Shown here: one piece after another, positions 7,588-16,320 of the stretch
How the letters are laid out: the number at the start of each line of letters is the position of its first letter
Numbering within the stretch: the first letter of the stretch is position 1
DNA from: Anaerozeibacter quisquiliarum
GTDB taxonomy: Bacteria; Bacillota; Clostridia; Christensenellales; Aristaeellaceae
Assembly: GCA_051162045.1 (NCBI GenBank)
Contig: JBISDI010000019.1
Reading direction: 5' to 3' (one strand)
Length of the DNA: 64,000 nucleotides
Position numbers and translations under genes: made by a program
The notes under the pieces: model-generated
Seen by the model: only the letters and a program-made list of their open reading frames with translations
Database searches by the model: none
What the model was told of the DNA's origin: nothing

Positions 7588-9477
7588 ATGAACGCGGTCA
7601 AAATGGACGAGGTCATGAACATCGTCACCGTCGGCCACGTCGACCACGGCAAATCCACCGTGATCGGCCGGCTGATGGCCGATACGCATACGCTGCCCGA
7701 GGGCAAACTCGAGTTCGTGCGCGAGCAGTGCCGTCGCAATTCAAAGCCCTTTGAATATGCGTTTTTGCTGGACGCGCTCAAGAATGAACAGGCGCAGGGC
7801 ATCACGATCGACACCGCCCGCTGCTTTTTCAGGAGCGAGCTGCGCCGCTACATCGTGATCGACGCGCCCGGCCACATCGAGTTCCTCAAGAACATGGTGA
7901 CCGGCGCTTCCCGCGCCGAGGCGGCGCTGCTGGTGATCGACGCTTCGCGGGGCGTGGAGGAGAACACGCGCCGGCACGGCTACTTTTTGTCGATGCTGGG
8001 CATCAAACAGGTGGCGGTGCTGGTCAACAAGATGGACCTGGTCGATTACCGCAGGCAGGTGTTCGAGGACATCCAGGGCGAATATGAGCGCTTTTTAAAG
8101 AAGATCGACATCGCGCCCGCCGCCTTCATCCCGGTCAGCGGCATGGAAGGCGACAACATCGTGAACCACTCGGCCAATATGCCCTGGTACGAGGGCCCGA
8201 ATGTGCTTACACAGATGGACGCGTTTGAATCCACGCCGCTGCCCGATCAACTGCCGCTGCGCATGCCGGTCCAGGGGGTCTACAAGTTCACAGGCCGCGG
8301 CGACAGCCGCCGCGTCGTTGCGGGCACGGTCTCGGCCGGCGACATCCGCCCGAGCGATGAGGTGGTGTTCTACCCGTCGGGCAAGAAGACCCGGGTTAAG
8401 CAGCTGGAAATATTCAACGCCCCCGCTCCCGAGCGGTATGCCGCGGGGCAGGCGGCGGGCTTTACGATGACCGAGCAGATCTTCGTCAAGCGGGGCGAGG
8501 TGGTTTGCCGCGCGGGCGAGCGCGCGCCGTACGTGGGCGTGCGTCTGCGCGCCAACCTGTTCTGGCTGGGCAAGCGGCGTCTTACGGCGGGTATGGAGTA
8601 CGGCTTCAAGTGCGGCACCGCTCACGTGAAGATGAAACTGGAGGCGGTGACGCGCATCGTCAACGCCGCCACGCTGTCGAGCGCCTTGCGCCAGTACGTG
8701 GAGCGCAACGAAGTGGCCGAGTGTGTGATTACGCTTGAGCGCCCGATCGCGTTCGATCTGGCCGCGGACGACGAGTCCATCGGGCGGTTTGTGATCGTCG
8801 ACAAGTACGAGATCGCCGGCGGCGGCATCATCACCGAGGCGCTCGAGGCGTTCGACTACGACGTGCGCAACATCCGCTGGTCGCCCGCGCGGCTGACCGC
8901 GGCCGAGCGGATCAAACACGGAGGCCTTCGCGGGCTGGTGGTGTGGATGACCGGCTTGTCGGGCGCGGGCAAGACCACGATCGCGCAGGAGGTCGAGCGG
9001 ATCCTGGTCGAGTCGGGTCGGCCGGCCTACATCCTGGACGGCGACGAGCTGCGGCGAGGACTGACCAGCGACCTCGGCTTTTCGCCCGAGGACCGCAAAA
9101 CCAACATCCGGCGCGTGGCACATGTGGCGCAACTGTTCCGCAACGCCGGCCTGATTACGCTGGTGTCTCTGATCTCGCCCTATGAAGCAAGCCGCCGCGA
9201 GGCGCGCGAGGCGATCGGCCCGGACAGCTTCATCGAGGTTTACGTCAAGGCCAGCATCGAGACCTGCCGGCAGCGCGACCCCAAGAACCTGTACAAGAAG
9301 GCGATGGACGGCAAGCTCGCCGCCTTCACCGGCATCGACGAGCCCTACGAAGCGCCCGAGCACCCCGATCTGGTGCTGGACACCGAAGTATGGAGCGAAG
9401 AGGAGTGCGTGGAGAGCCTGATGGGCGCGATTGAGGCGAAGCTTGCGGAGATGACGGCCGAGGGTGATGCCGGATGA
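7588..9477 (+). CDS. cysNC: Bifunctional sulfate adenylyltransferase subunit 1 / APS kinase (CysN-CysC fusion)
   Basis: 629-residue fusion. The N-terminal GTPase (CysN) has G1 GHVDHGKST at 16-24, DAPGH, and NKMD, and regulates ATP sulfurylase. From about residue 447 follows a full APS kinase (CysC) with P-loop GLSGAGKTT at about 456-464 and the DGDELR and DLGFSPEDR blocks, which makes PAPS. ATG 7588 is chosen because AAGGGG lies just upstream and the CysN family starts here; an in-frame extension to 7513 has no ribosome site and an untypical sequence. The NodQ-like fusion ties PAPS, not sulfite, to this locus, as does the overlapping sulfotransferase gene. About 160 bp separate it from cysD and contain short hairpins. 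Confidence 0.95.
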   Translation: MNAVKMDEVMNIVTVGHVDHGKSTVIGRLMADTHTLPEGKLEFVREQCRRNSKPFEYAFLLDALKNEQAQGITIDTARCFFRSELRRYIVIDAPGHIEFLKNMVTGASRAEAALLVIDASRGVEENTRRHGYFLSMLGIKQVAVLVNKMDLVDYRRQVFEDIQGEYERFLKKIDIAPAAFIPVSGMEGDNIVNHSANMPWYEGPNVLTQMDAFESTPLPDQLPLRMPVQGVYKFTGRGDSRRVVAGTVSAGDIRPSDEVVFYPSGKKTRVKQLEIFNAPAPERYAAGQAAGFTMTEQIFVKRGEVVCRAGERAPYVGVRLRANLFWLGKRRLTAGMEYGFKCGTAHVKMKLEAVTRIVNAATLSSALRQYVERNEVAECVITLERPIAFDLAADDESIGRFVIVDKYEIAGGGIITEALEAFDYDVRNIRWSPARLTAAERIKHGGLRGLVVWMTGLSGAGKTTIAQEVERILVESGRPAYILDGDELRRGLTSDLGFSPEDRKTNIRRVAHVAQLFRNAGLITLVSLISPYEASRREAREAIGPDSFIEVYVKASIETCRQRDPKNLYKKAMDGKLAAFTGIDEPYEAPEHPDLVLDTEVWSEEECVESLMGAIEAKLAEMTAEGDAG

Positions 9478-10364
9478 AGCAGGCGGTCAAGCAGGCGCTC
9501 CGGCATACCCCGCGGCTATACCGGGCGCTGAGCCGCACGTGCGCCAAGGCGCGCGAGCTGCGCCGGGGGCTTGCGCAACTCATAAAGCAGGGCATGTATA
9601 TGTCGCGCAACTACCTCATCGATGACGAGCGCCGGCTGATCTATCTGTCCAACGCCAAGGCGGCCAGCACCTCGATCAAGGCCAGCATCCGAGGGCTGCA
9701 TGGGGGGAGCGGCAACTATCGCGAGATCATCGACGCGGTGGCGCGGGACGAGCGCTACCTGAGCGACATCGACTTAGGCAATTATCCGGACTACTTCACG
9801 TTCACCTTCGTGCGCGATCCGTTCCGCCGGCTGGTCTCGTGCTATTTGAACAAATACCAGACCGACAAGCATCTGTTGGGCATGGCGAGGCACGGGCTGT
9901 ACGAGAAAGACGGCTACTTCGATCACTACCTGCTGGGCTTTCTGGCCCGGGACCGGGGCTTTACGCGCTTCGCGCGCCGGGTGTGCCTGATTCCCGACGC
10001 TCTGAGCGATCGCCATTTCGTCAGCCAGCAGTTCATGCTGCGGGACGGCGATCGGCAATTGGCCCAGTTTGTGGGCAAGATGGAGGATCTGCCGGAGGCG
10101 TACGAGCCCATCCGCAAAAGATACGATCTGCCGCCGCTCGCCCGGCACAACAAGACGGACAGCGAGGACGGCTGGATGGACATGTACGACTTGGATACGG
10201 CGCGGCGGGTGGCGCGGCGCTACCGGCACGACATTGAGGCATTCGGCTATCAGGCGTCGCGGGACGCGCTGATGGCCTATCTCGAAAAAAAGAAGGGGAA
10301 CGATGAACGGCATATGCCACGTGTTCGGCGCGGGCCCGCTTTTTTGGCCGGATCTCGCGATTGA
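9474..10364 (+). CDS. PAPS-dependent sulfotransferase (carbohydrate sulfotransferase-like)
   Basis: Probably transfers sulfate from PAPS to a sugar or surface polymer; 296 residues. The 5'-phosphosulfate loop reads NAKAASTSIKASI (about 60-72), preceded by RLIYLSN, and the 3'-phosphate motif reads VRDPFRRLVSCY (113-124), the pattern of the Sulfotransfer_2 superfamily. There is no signal peptide or clear membrane helix. Its ATG overlaps the cysNC stop (ATGA), tying it to PAPS synthesis. The last 62 nt overlap thiN; family-like sequence ends around EAFGYQASRD, so the final 20 or so residues may be non-essential. The acceptor cannot be told from sequence. Confidence 0.82.
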   Translation: MKQAVKQALRHTPRLYRALSRTCAKARELRRGLAQLIKQGMYMSRNYLIDDERRLIYLSNAKAASTSIKASIRGLHGGSGNYREIIDAVARDERYLSDIDLGNYPDYFTFTFVRDPFRRLVSCYLNKYQTDKHLLGMARHGLYEKDGYFDHYLLGFLARDRGFTRFARRVCLIPDALSDRHFVSQQFMLRDGDRQLAQFVGKMEDLPEAYEPIRKRYDLPPLARHNKTDSEDGWMDMYDLDTARRVARRYRHDIEAFGYQASRDALMAYLEKKKGNDERHMPRVRRGPAFLAGSRD

Positions 10365-10986
10365 GGACGGCGACTGCGTGATCGCGGCGGACGCCGGCTA
10401 TCGGCACGTGCAGGCGCTGGGGCTCAAAGCCGATGTGCTGATTGGGGACTTTGACTCGCTGGGCGAGCCGGGGCGGGCCGATGCGGGCCATGCTTCGCGA
10501 TGCTTCGCGAACGGCCCCCGCGGCGATTCGTTCCCGCATGTGATCCGGCTGAACCCGGTCAAGGACGAGACCGACGTGCTGGCGGCGCTGATGTACGCGC
10601 TGGACAAGGGCTACCGAGCCTTCCGGCTATACGGCTGCGCGGGCGGGCGCATGGCGCACACGCTGGCCAACATCGGCTGCCTCAATTATTTGGCCGAACG
10701 CGGTGCGCGCGGCTTCCTGTACGCGGACGGCGAGGTGCTGACCGCGGTCAAGGACGGTTCCTTGCGTTTCGGCGCCGCCTCGCGCGGGCCGGTGTCGGTA
10801 TTCGCGCTGTCGGGCGAGTGCCGGGGCGTTACCGAAACCGGCCTCAAGTATGCGCTCGACGATTATGCGCTGCGCCCCGCCTATCCGATCGGCGTCAGCA
10901 ACGAGTTCATCGGCCGACCCGCCGAGGTATCGGTCCGGGAAGGCACGCTGCTGATCGTCTACGGGCCGGAGGCGGCGCTGTCTTAG
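10303..10986 (+). CDS. thiN: Thiamine pyrophosphokinase
   Basis: Converts thiamine to thiamine diphosphate; 227 residues. Family motifs are AADAGYRHV near the N-terminus, GDFDSLG at about 48-54, KDETD, and a C-terminal beta domain (GLKYALDDYAL, GVSNEF). ATG 10303 has AAGGGG 5-6 nt upstream and lies inside the end of the sulfotransferase gene. A 10-bp tandem duplication (ATGCTTCGCG twice) at about 10491-10510 sits in the variable loop after GDFDSLG and adds an unusual basic/Cys stretch. No TPP riboswitch is visible upstream, as expected for a gene inside another operon. Confidence 0.9.
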   Translation: MNGICHVFGAGPLFWPDLAIEDGDCVIAADAGYRHVQALGLKADVLIGDFDSLGEPGRADAGHASRCFANGPRGDSFPHVIRLNPVKDETDVLAALMYALDKGYRAFRLYGCAGGRMAHTLANIGCLNYLAERGARGFLYADGEVLTAVKDGSLRFGAASRGPVSVFALSGECRGVTETGLKYALDDYALRPAYPIGVSNEFIGRPAEVSVREGTLLIVYGPEAALS

Positions 10987-10995
10987 AATCATTTC

Positions 10996-11118
10996 CTACA
11001 ATTTGTGATAGAAGGTACGGGCCAGGATATCCTGGTCGCAGTTGCCGAACTTGCGGCCGAACAGCATCGGCCCGCCTGCGTTTTGGGCGTCCTTGCCGAC
11101 CTTAAATCGAAGCCCCAC
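10996..11118 (-). pseudogene. Remnant of an unidentified coding sequence
   Basis: On the minus strand, about 40 codons run from an in-frame TAG to the stop at 10996-10998. They show strong GC bias in the third position and a protein-like sequence (KVGKDAQNAGGPMLFG, then RKFGNCDQDILARTFYHKL). I see no start codon or ribosome site in front of it, and upstream frames are broken. It looks like the C-terminal piece of a decayed gene. I do not recognise the family. Confidence 0.3.
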
Positions 11119-11119
11119 C

Positions 11120-11546
11120 GCCTATTGTTTCTGATCGGTACGTTTTCCGGCGTGACGGGGGAGACGCGTTCGCCGTCCGGCGGCGTACCGTTACGCCCGG
11201 TGCGCGGCATCTTAATAGACATACATGAAAAAGATCAACGTTACAGCAACACAATTTACCGTTTTTCCGTCCAATACATAACCATACTTGGATCGGTATC
11301 ATGTCGCCCGCGGATGGGTTCGAGTCGGTCAGAGGTATATTGGTGGGGCGATTGGGAGCTTTCGGCTGTATGAGCACCATACATCGCAAGCAAGCGGCGC
11401 CTGCAATGCCGCCTGGTACCTGCAACTCGTTGAAGAAGCGGATTGTGAGCGATACGCCCTGCCCATTTCGCGCCATATAGAACGCCGATTCAACATGGCA
11501 CAAGACTCGATGATGTATTTGGCGGATGAAATAGGAGGTGTACTTC
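11120..11546. other. Intergenic stretch without a convincing gene
   Basis: About 430 bp of lower GC than its surroundings. Open frames on both strands (for example 11288-11629 plus) have no ribosome site, no codon bias and no recognisable domain. With the remnant just before it, this is probably a decayed region. Confidence 0.5.
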
Positions 11547-11903
11547 ATGCTCATCTTACGAGGGAGCGCACTCATGCTATCACTTCTCATGGCTGCCTGT
11601 TCTCCGATTCGGGTGCCGGGTCTGGATGATTGCGGCACCGGAGTTGCCGCCGTGCTCCATATCGGAACGGGCCTCGGGCTTATCCAAGAGGCGGGCGATA
11701 CCTTTGGGTTTCATGGGGACGCGCAGGTTCAATGCCCTCAATGCGGATCGGCAGACGTAATCAGAATCGTCTATGGGTATCCGACGGAGGAGACGCTTCA
11801 GAGGGCCGAAGCGGGAGAGGTGCGTCTGGGCGGCTGCGTCGTCGGTTCCTGTGACCCGAATACATACTGTAAGCAATGCGGCCACGAATGGATGCAGAGA
11901 TAG
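11547..11903 (+). CDS. Small zinc-ribbon protein with lipoprotein-like N-terminus
   Basis: 118 residues. AGGAGG ends 8 nt before ATG 11547. The N-terminus is hydrophobic and ends in LMAAC, a possible lipobox. The C-terminal half is a treble-clef/zinc-ribbon type module: CPQCGS, then VYGYPTEETLQRAEAGE and LGGC, and finally CKQCGHEW. Small cytoplasmic proteins of this kind (CPxCGS with VYGYP and LGGC) are common in Firmicutes. The odd part is the N-terminal extension of about 55 residues with a signal-like start; it could reflect fusion to a fragment of another gene. Function unknown. Confidence 0.6.
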   Translation: MLILRGSALMLSLLMAACSPIRVPGLDDCGTGVAAVLHIGTGLGLIQEAGDTFGFHGDAQVQCPQCGSADVIRIVYGYPTEETLQRAEAGEVRLGGCVVGSCDPNTYCKQCGHEWMQR

Positions 11904-11965
11904 CGCGAAAAAGCATGCCGGACAATATGATCGCCTGGAACGAGCTTACATAAGGAGAGACAAAT

Positions 11966-13729
11966 ATGAAACAGATGGTCCGTTGCTCCTTGGCGTTCAT
12001 ACTCGTGATGGCGCTTATGGTGCCATCGGTGGCGGGGTTCGCAGAAGGTTACGACATGGCGGTGCTGACTGCGGACAGCTTTCGGTTGATTGCGGGAGGA
12101 TCGACCACGGATATCGGCGCGGCCGTGCGGCTGTCCGCCGGAATTGACGAGGCGATGGCCCGCGGCCTGCTGGTGGCCGACATCTATGGCGGCAACGCCA
12201 TCGTTCTCCAGATTCTGCTTGCGCTGGAAGATGCGCAGATCAAGGGCTATATGCACAATCAGTCGGGTGGGCTTTCCCACCTCATGCAGATCCCCCTACA
12301 GGACATTCAAGAGCTCCTAACGTCTGAGGCCGGCGCAGGAATGCTCTTGAGCCAAGCGCCGCCCGTCATGGAATCCCTTGCCGCGAGTATCGGAAGCTCG
12401 ACCGGTGCCGCGTACTTGAACGCACTGGCGGATCGGATAAGACACAATGCGGCCGATGAATTCGCAATACAGCCGATGAGGCGGGAGCGCATCGCGCTGT
12501 TCAATCAGACCGTGGACGCAGAGGTTGTCGAAGCTACGCTCAAACTGGCGCAATATCTGGCTTTGATTGAAGAGATGGCGCAGTCCGATCCGCTGTTGCT
12601 TGCCGTTTGGCGGCAGGCGGGCATGTTGTATGAACAGCACAGCGGCAATGCCCTTTCGGAAGTCCCCGCCCTTTTGGACGCGGCGGGTGTGGAAACGGAT
12701 GTAACGATCCGATTATATGATGCGGACGAAGGCGCTGGCCGGATTGTGACGGACGTATTGATTGCTGTCGGCGACGAGCAAATGCCCGTTGCCGTGAAGA
12801 TCGACTACAGCGCCCACGAAGGGAACCATGCCGTTTACGGCGAGATGACGGCGACTTTGCCGGGGGAGGGGGATGTCTCCATGTACGTGCAAACGCAGGA
12901 TGCCGTTGACGCAGACTCCAGCGACGCCCACGCTGCTGCCGGGCTCTGCGCCACGGCGGACGGTGAAACGAGCGAGGTTGGGTTTTCCATTCAAAAGCGC
13001 AGCACGGAAGCTGGAGGCGTGGTGACCGGCGGGAGCATAGGTGACATCATCGGCAAACAGACGGGCGGACAAGGCGCCGCCACAGACAGCGCGACAATCC
13101 TCCTAAAAGCGAGGATCCCCGATGAACAGCTGGATGTTTCGCTCGACATCCAATACGACGGAACGCATTACGATCAGGACGGCGATCGAGTCTGGTATGG
13201 CGAGGTCACATTCAATATCAAACAGGATAAAGCGGAAGTCGGGACCCTGGCTTTTGACACTGAATACCGTCTGACCCATATGCCGGAAGGCGTGCTTTTA
13301 TCGCCTGGGGACATGGGCGTCATGAATCCCCTCAATGCAGACGAGGCGTCGCTGGGAGCGTTTCAAGAAAGCGCCAGGGTCGTTTTGCAGAACGCGCTTG
13401 CTGTTGCAAAGCAAACGACCGCGCTTGATGAGATTCTGAGAATCGGTTATGTTCGCAGTGTGCCCGCCGATTCATATCTCGCCGGAGAGGTAATGGGCAC
13501 AATGGCCGGAGTTGACGCAGAAGCATTCACGGTTCAGGATCAGGACGGGGCGCTATTCACATTTTTCTTTGATTCGACATTTCCAAGGTCGGCGCTTGAC
13601 GAGGCGCTCAGTTACGCAAGTCCGGTCCGCGTCGCATATGATGGAGAATTTGACGGGTATGGACGGTTCACGGGGACGTTTACGGTTTCTGCTGATCTGG
13701 GAACGGATGACGCAGGCGATGGCGAATAG
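11966..13729 (+). CDS. Secreted protein of unknown function
   Basis: 587 residues. AAGGAGAG lies about 8 nt before the ATG. A classic signal peptide (MKQMVRCS, then a hydrophobic core, ending SVAGFAEG) predicts export. No membrane helix or anchor motif follows. The middle contains a helical stretch (about 60-240) and then a beta-rich region with repeated Asp/Gly-bounded strands (for example VKIDYSAHEGNHAVYGEMTA cut at that length). I recognise no catalytic motif and make no family call. Base composition is lower in GC than the neighbouring housekeeping genes, in line with the accessory character of 11-13.7 kb. Confidence 0.75.
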   Translation: MKQMVRCSLAFILVMALMVPSVAGFAEGYDMAVLTADSFRLIAGGSTTDIGAAVRLSAGIDEAMARGLLVADIYGGNAIVLQILLALEDAQIKGYMHNQSGGLSHLMQIPLQDIQELLTSEAGAGMLLSQAPPVMESLAASIGSSTGAAYLNALADRIRHNAADEFAIQPMRRERIALFNQTVDAEVVEATLKLAQYLALIEEMAQSDPLLLAVWRQAGMLYEQHSGNALSEVPALLDAAGVETDVTIRLYDADEGAGRIVTDVLIAVGDEQMPVAVKIDYSAHEGNHAVYGEMTATLPGEGDVSMYVQTQDAVDADSSDAHAAAGLCATADGETSEVGFSIQKRSTEAGGVVTGGSIGDIIGKQTGGQGAATDSATILLKARIPDEQLDVSLDIQYDGTHYDQDGDRVWYGEVTFNIKQDKAEVGTLAFDTEYRLTHMPEGVLLSPGDMGVMNPLNADEASLGAFQESARVVLQNALAVAKQTTALDEILRIGYVRSVPADSYLAGEVMGTMAGVDAEAFTVQDQDGALFTFFFDSTFPRSALDEALSYASPVRVAYDGEFDGYGRFTGTFTVSADLGTDDAGDGE

Positions 13730-13863
13730 CAAATGCCGCACATGCGGTTTCGCTTTTGGTTGCTGCTCATGATCGTGATCGGAAGTGGGCCGAGAAACAT
13801 CATAATCGGTTCCCCGGGGAGAGTTCCGCATCGGACGATGGCGCGATCGGCGTGTCAAGACGC

Positions 13864-13893
13864 AGGGGGCCCGGGCGATCGCCCGAGCCCCCT
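13864..13893. terminator. Palindromic hairpin between convergent genes
   Basis: AGGGGGC-C-CGGGCGATCGCCCG-A-GCCCCCT forms a near-perfect stem just past the end of spoVAE and past the end of the secreted-protein gene. There is no T-run on either side, so it may act as a bidirectional barrier or processing hairpin. A 12-bp direct repeat (CCTTGACTATGG, twice) lies between it and the spoVAE stop. Confidence 0.45.
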
Positions 13894-13913
13894 GTCCTTG
13901 ACTATGGCCTTGA

Positions 13914-14282
13914 CTATGGCTTTGCCTTGGGTTTGGCGATCAGCGCGAACAGCAATCCGAACACGATCGCGGCGGTGATGCCGCCGGCGGTGTTGACCAC
14001 GCCGCCCACGAACGCGCCGATCAGGCCGTGCTCCTTGACGCCCTCGATCGCGCCCATCGCCAGCGAGTAGCCGAAGCCGCTCAGCGGCACGGTCGCGCCC
14101 GCGCCCGCGAAGTCGACCAGCGGCTTGTACAGCCCGAGCGCCGTCAGTACCACGCCCGCGACCACATAGGCCACCAGGATGCGCGCGCTGGTCATGCCGG
14201 TCTTGAACAACAGCACCTGGCCGATGACGCACAGCAGCCCGCCGACCGCAAACGCCTTGACCAGCGAGAGAAATATGTTCAT
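13914..14282 (-). CDS. spoVAE: Stage V sporulation protein AE (SpoVAE-type)
   Basis: Small inner-spore-membrane protein of the SpoVA channel, which moves dipicolinic acid during sporulation and germination. It has 122 residues and four hydrophobic helices, and the family sequence is recognisable from the first residues (MNIFLSLVKAFAVGGLLCVI, then PLVDFAGAGATVPLSGFG and GGITAAI). ATG 14282 overlaps the spoVAD stop as ATGA. It shares the fold of SpoVAC, encoded nearby. Confidence 0.92.
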   Translation of the reverse strand: MNIFLSLVKAFAVGGLLCVIGQVLLFKTGMTSARILVAYVVAGVVLTALGLYKPLVDFAGAGATVPLSGFGYSLAMGAIEGVKEHGLIGAFVGGVVNTAGGITAAIVFGLLFALIAKPKAKP

Positions 14283-15289
14283 GTTTCGTCCGCCTCCAAT
14301 GCCGCCGCGTAGGATATGCTGGGGATCGATTCGCCCTGCTGGGTGGTGGTGGGGCTGAGCATCGCGCCCGAGCCCAGCGCCAATATGCGCCGGGCCGCGC
14401 CCTGCGCAAGCTGCGGCACGAAGTGTGCCGCCAGCACCGAGGCGATGCAGCCACAGCCGCTGCCGCCCGCGTGCACGTCCTGCGACGAATCGTACAAGGT
14501 CGCGCCGCAGTCGATCAGCTTCTCGCCGGGAACGGGCGCGCCGCGCTCCTTGAGCAGTTCGAGCAGCAGCGTGCGCCCGATCGTGCCCAAGTCGCCCGTG
14601 ACGATCAGGTCGTAGTCGCGTTGGGTGCGACCGGTGTCGTCCATGTGCGCGCGCAGCGTATCGGCCACCGCGGGCACCATTGCCGCGCCCATATGGTTGG
14701 CATCCACGATATCGTAATCGATCACGCGCCCGATCGTGGCGTGCGTCAGCCGCGCGAGCGAGGGCTTGGGATCCAAGTCCAGCAGCAGCGCGCCGGCGGC
14801 GGTGGCCGTCCACTGCGCCGACGGCGGGCGCTGGTTGCCCAGCTCCAGCGGGAAGCGGAATTGGCGCTCGGCCGTGCACCAGTGGCTGGACGCCGCGCAG
14901 ACCGCGTGCCGGCGGTAGCCTCCGTCGACCAGCACGCCGCTGAGCAGCAGCGCCTCGACCATCGTCGAGCATGCGCCGTACAGCCCGAGGAAGGGCGCGC
15001 CCAGCTGCCGCCCGGCAAAGCCCGACGCCGCGATCTGGTTGAGCAGGTCGCCGCACAGCAGCGCCTCGAGTACCTGCTCAGTCTGTCCGGCCTTTTCAAG
15101 GCACAGCGCGACCGTGCGCCGACTGAGCTCCGACTCGGCCTGCTCGAAGGTGTCCTTGCCCAGCAGGTCGTCGGTCAGCACCTCGTCAAAATCCCGGCCG
15201 TAGGGGCCCAGCCCCTCCTTCTGACCGACGATCGCGGCGGCCGCGCGCACGCGGGGCCTGTTTCGGTACACGATGGTTTGGGAGATCAT
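14279..15289 (-). CDS. spoVAD: Stage V sporulation protein AD
   Basis: Thiolase-fold protein of the SpoVA complex that binds dipicolinic acid; 336 residues. Recognisable blocks are ATIVGQKE-like AAAIVGQKEGLGP near the N-terminus, GLYGACSTMVEALLLS around the former thiolase active-site region, and HAGGSGCGCIASV near the C-terminus. ATG 15289 has AGGAGG 10 nt upstream; the in-frame ATG at 15313 lacks one. A sigma-G-like promoter lies just upstream at 15321-15351. Confidence 0.95.
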   Translation of the reverse strand: MISQTIVYRNRPRVRAAAAIVGQKEGLGPYGRDFDEVLTDDLLGKDTFEQAESELSRRTVALCLEKAGQTEQVLEALLCGDLLNQIAASGFAGRQLGAPFLGLYGACSTMVEALLLSGVLVDGGYRRHAVCAASSHWCTAERQFRFPLELGNQRPPSAQWTATAAGALLLDLDPKPSLARLTHATIGRVIDYDIVDANHMGAAMVPAVADTLRAHMDDTGRTQRDYDLIVTGDLGTIGRTLLLELLKERGAPVPGEKLIDCGATLYDSSQDVHAGGSGCGCIASVLAAHFVPQLAQGAARRILALGSGAMLSPTTTQQGESIPSISYAAALEADET

Positions 15290-15320
15290 GCCAGCGCATC
15301 CTCCTGTGTGCATTTTTGGC

Positions 15321-15351
15321 TAGTATGCGCGCGGACGGCGCGCTTTATGAG
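15321..15351 (-). promoter_or_regulatory. Sigma-G-like promoter of spoVAD-spoVAE
   Basis: On the minus strand CTCATA (15346-15351), an 18-bp spacer, and CATACTA (15321-15327). The -10 fits the forespore consensus CATWMTA exactly and the -35 keeps the CATA part. The same -10 and spacer occur before the spoVAC unit. It overlaps the divergent msrC promoter. Confidence 0.7.
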
Positions 15352-15353
15352 CC

Positions 15354-15382
15354 TTGCGCGCTGCGCGCGCCTGCGGTACAAT
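15354..15382 (+). promoter_or_regulatory. Possible sigma-A promoter of msrC
   Basis: TTGCGC (15354-15359), 17 bp, TACAAT (15377-15382), ending 22 bp before the ATG. It overlaps the -35 side of the spoVAD promoter on the other strand, so the two may interfere. Confidence 0.4.
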
Positions 15383-15403
15383 GGACAGGATGGAGGGATG
15401 TAT

Positions 15404-15877
15404 ATGACCGATTATCGAAAGCTCGCGTTCGAGCTCGCCGCGCTCACCGAAGGCGAACGGTTGCCCTTACCCAATCTGGCCAATGCCTCGGCGCTCATCA
15501 TGGGGGGCCTTCAAGGCGTCAACTGGGCGGGCTTCTACCTGGACGTCGGAGGCGAGTTGGTGCTGGGGCCGTTTCAGGGCAAGCCGGCCTGCATCCGCAT
15601 ACCGTTCGGGAAGGGGGTTTGCGGCACGGCCGCAGCCGAACGGCGCACCGTGCGCGTGGACGACGTGCACGCCTTTCCGGGGCACATCGCCTGCGACGCC
15701 GCGTCCAATGCCGAGATCGTGGTGCCCCTGTTTTCGAACGGCGCGGTCGTGGGCGTGCTGGACGTGGACAGCCCGGCCCTTGGCCGCTTCGACGAAGCCG
15801 ACCAGGCCGGGCTGGAGGCGCTTGCGCGCATCTTGGAGGCGGCGTGCGACTTTGAGCGCTATGCCCCCGCGAAGTAG
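15404..15877 (+). CDS. msrC: Free methionine-(R)-sulfoxide reductase (GAF-domain fRMsr)
   Basis: Reduces free methionine-R-sulfoxide. It has 157 residues forming one GAF domain. The three cysteines of the family are at 63, 73 and 97, with the 10- and 24-residue spacing typical of fRMsr (in PACIRIPFGKGVCG and HIACDAASNAEIVVPL). ATG 15404 follows GGAGGG by 6 nt; an ATG two codons earlier is less likely. The gene stands alone on the plus strand between two spoVA units and its 3' end overlaps the 3' end of spoVAC by 19 bp, so transcripts converge. It may protect spore or cell methionine from oxidation, but the placement alone does not prove a sporulation role. Confidence 0.92.
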   Translation: MTDYRKLAFELAALTEGERLPLPNLANASALIMGGLQGVNWAGFYLDVGGELVLGPFQGKPACIRIPFGKGVCGTAAAERRTVRVDDVHAFPGHIACDAASNAEIVVPLFSNGAVVGVLDVDSPALGRFDEADQAGLEALARILEAACDFERYAPAK

Positions 15878-16320
15878 TAGATCAGCCCCACCAGCACCGA
15901 CGCGGTGATGCCGTAGGCCAGCACCGGCCCGGCCAGCGTGAACAGCTTCGCGCCCACGCCCAGCACAAGCCCCTCGCGCCGGTATTCGATCGCGGGCGCA
16001 GCCACCGAGTTGGCAAAGCCGGTGATCGGCACGATCGAGCCCGCGCCGGCATAGTTGCCGATGCGGTCGTAGATGCCCAGCGCGGTCAGCCCCGTGCCCA
16101 GGAACACCAGCACGCAGGCGGTGAACGAGGGCGCGGCGATCAGGCTCAGGTTCAGGTACTTCTCGCCCGCCAGCGTAATCAGCTGCCCGACGACGCAGAT
16201 CAGCCCGCCCACCCAGAACGCGCGCAGACAACCCTGCAGCAAGTTGCTGTTGGGGGTCAGACGCTCGACGAGTTTGTGGTAATTGCGATGCTTTTGCTTC
16301 TCGTGTTCGGATGCGCTCAT
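15859..16320 (-). CDS. spoVAC: Stage V sporulation protein AC
   Basis: Inner-spore-membrane protein of the SpoVA channel, related to mechanosensitive release of dipicolinic acid; 153 residues. A charged N-terminal segment (EHEKQKHRNYHKLVERLTP) is followed by several hydrophobic helices with family blocks FWVGGLICVVGQ, GNYAGAGSIVPITGFANSV and EGLVLGVGAKLF. ATG 16320 has GGAGGG upstream and overlaps the stop of a 51-residue gene as ATGA. A longer frame to 16650 is not supported. spoVAB, spoVAA and spoVAF are not in the window. Confidence 0.95.
   Translation of the reverse strand: MSASEHEKQKHRNYHKLVERLTPNSNLLQGCLRAFWVGGLICVVGQLITLAGEKYLNLSLIAAPSFTACVLVFLGTGLTALGIYDRIGNYAGAGSIVPITGFANSVAAPAIEYRREGLVLGVGAKLFTLAGPVLAYGITASVLVGLIYYFAGA

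Noticed and set aside
10200..10310. TPP riboswitch before thiN
   Set aside because: No CUGAGA core; the gene begins inside the preceding gene, leaving no leader.
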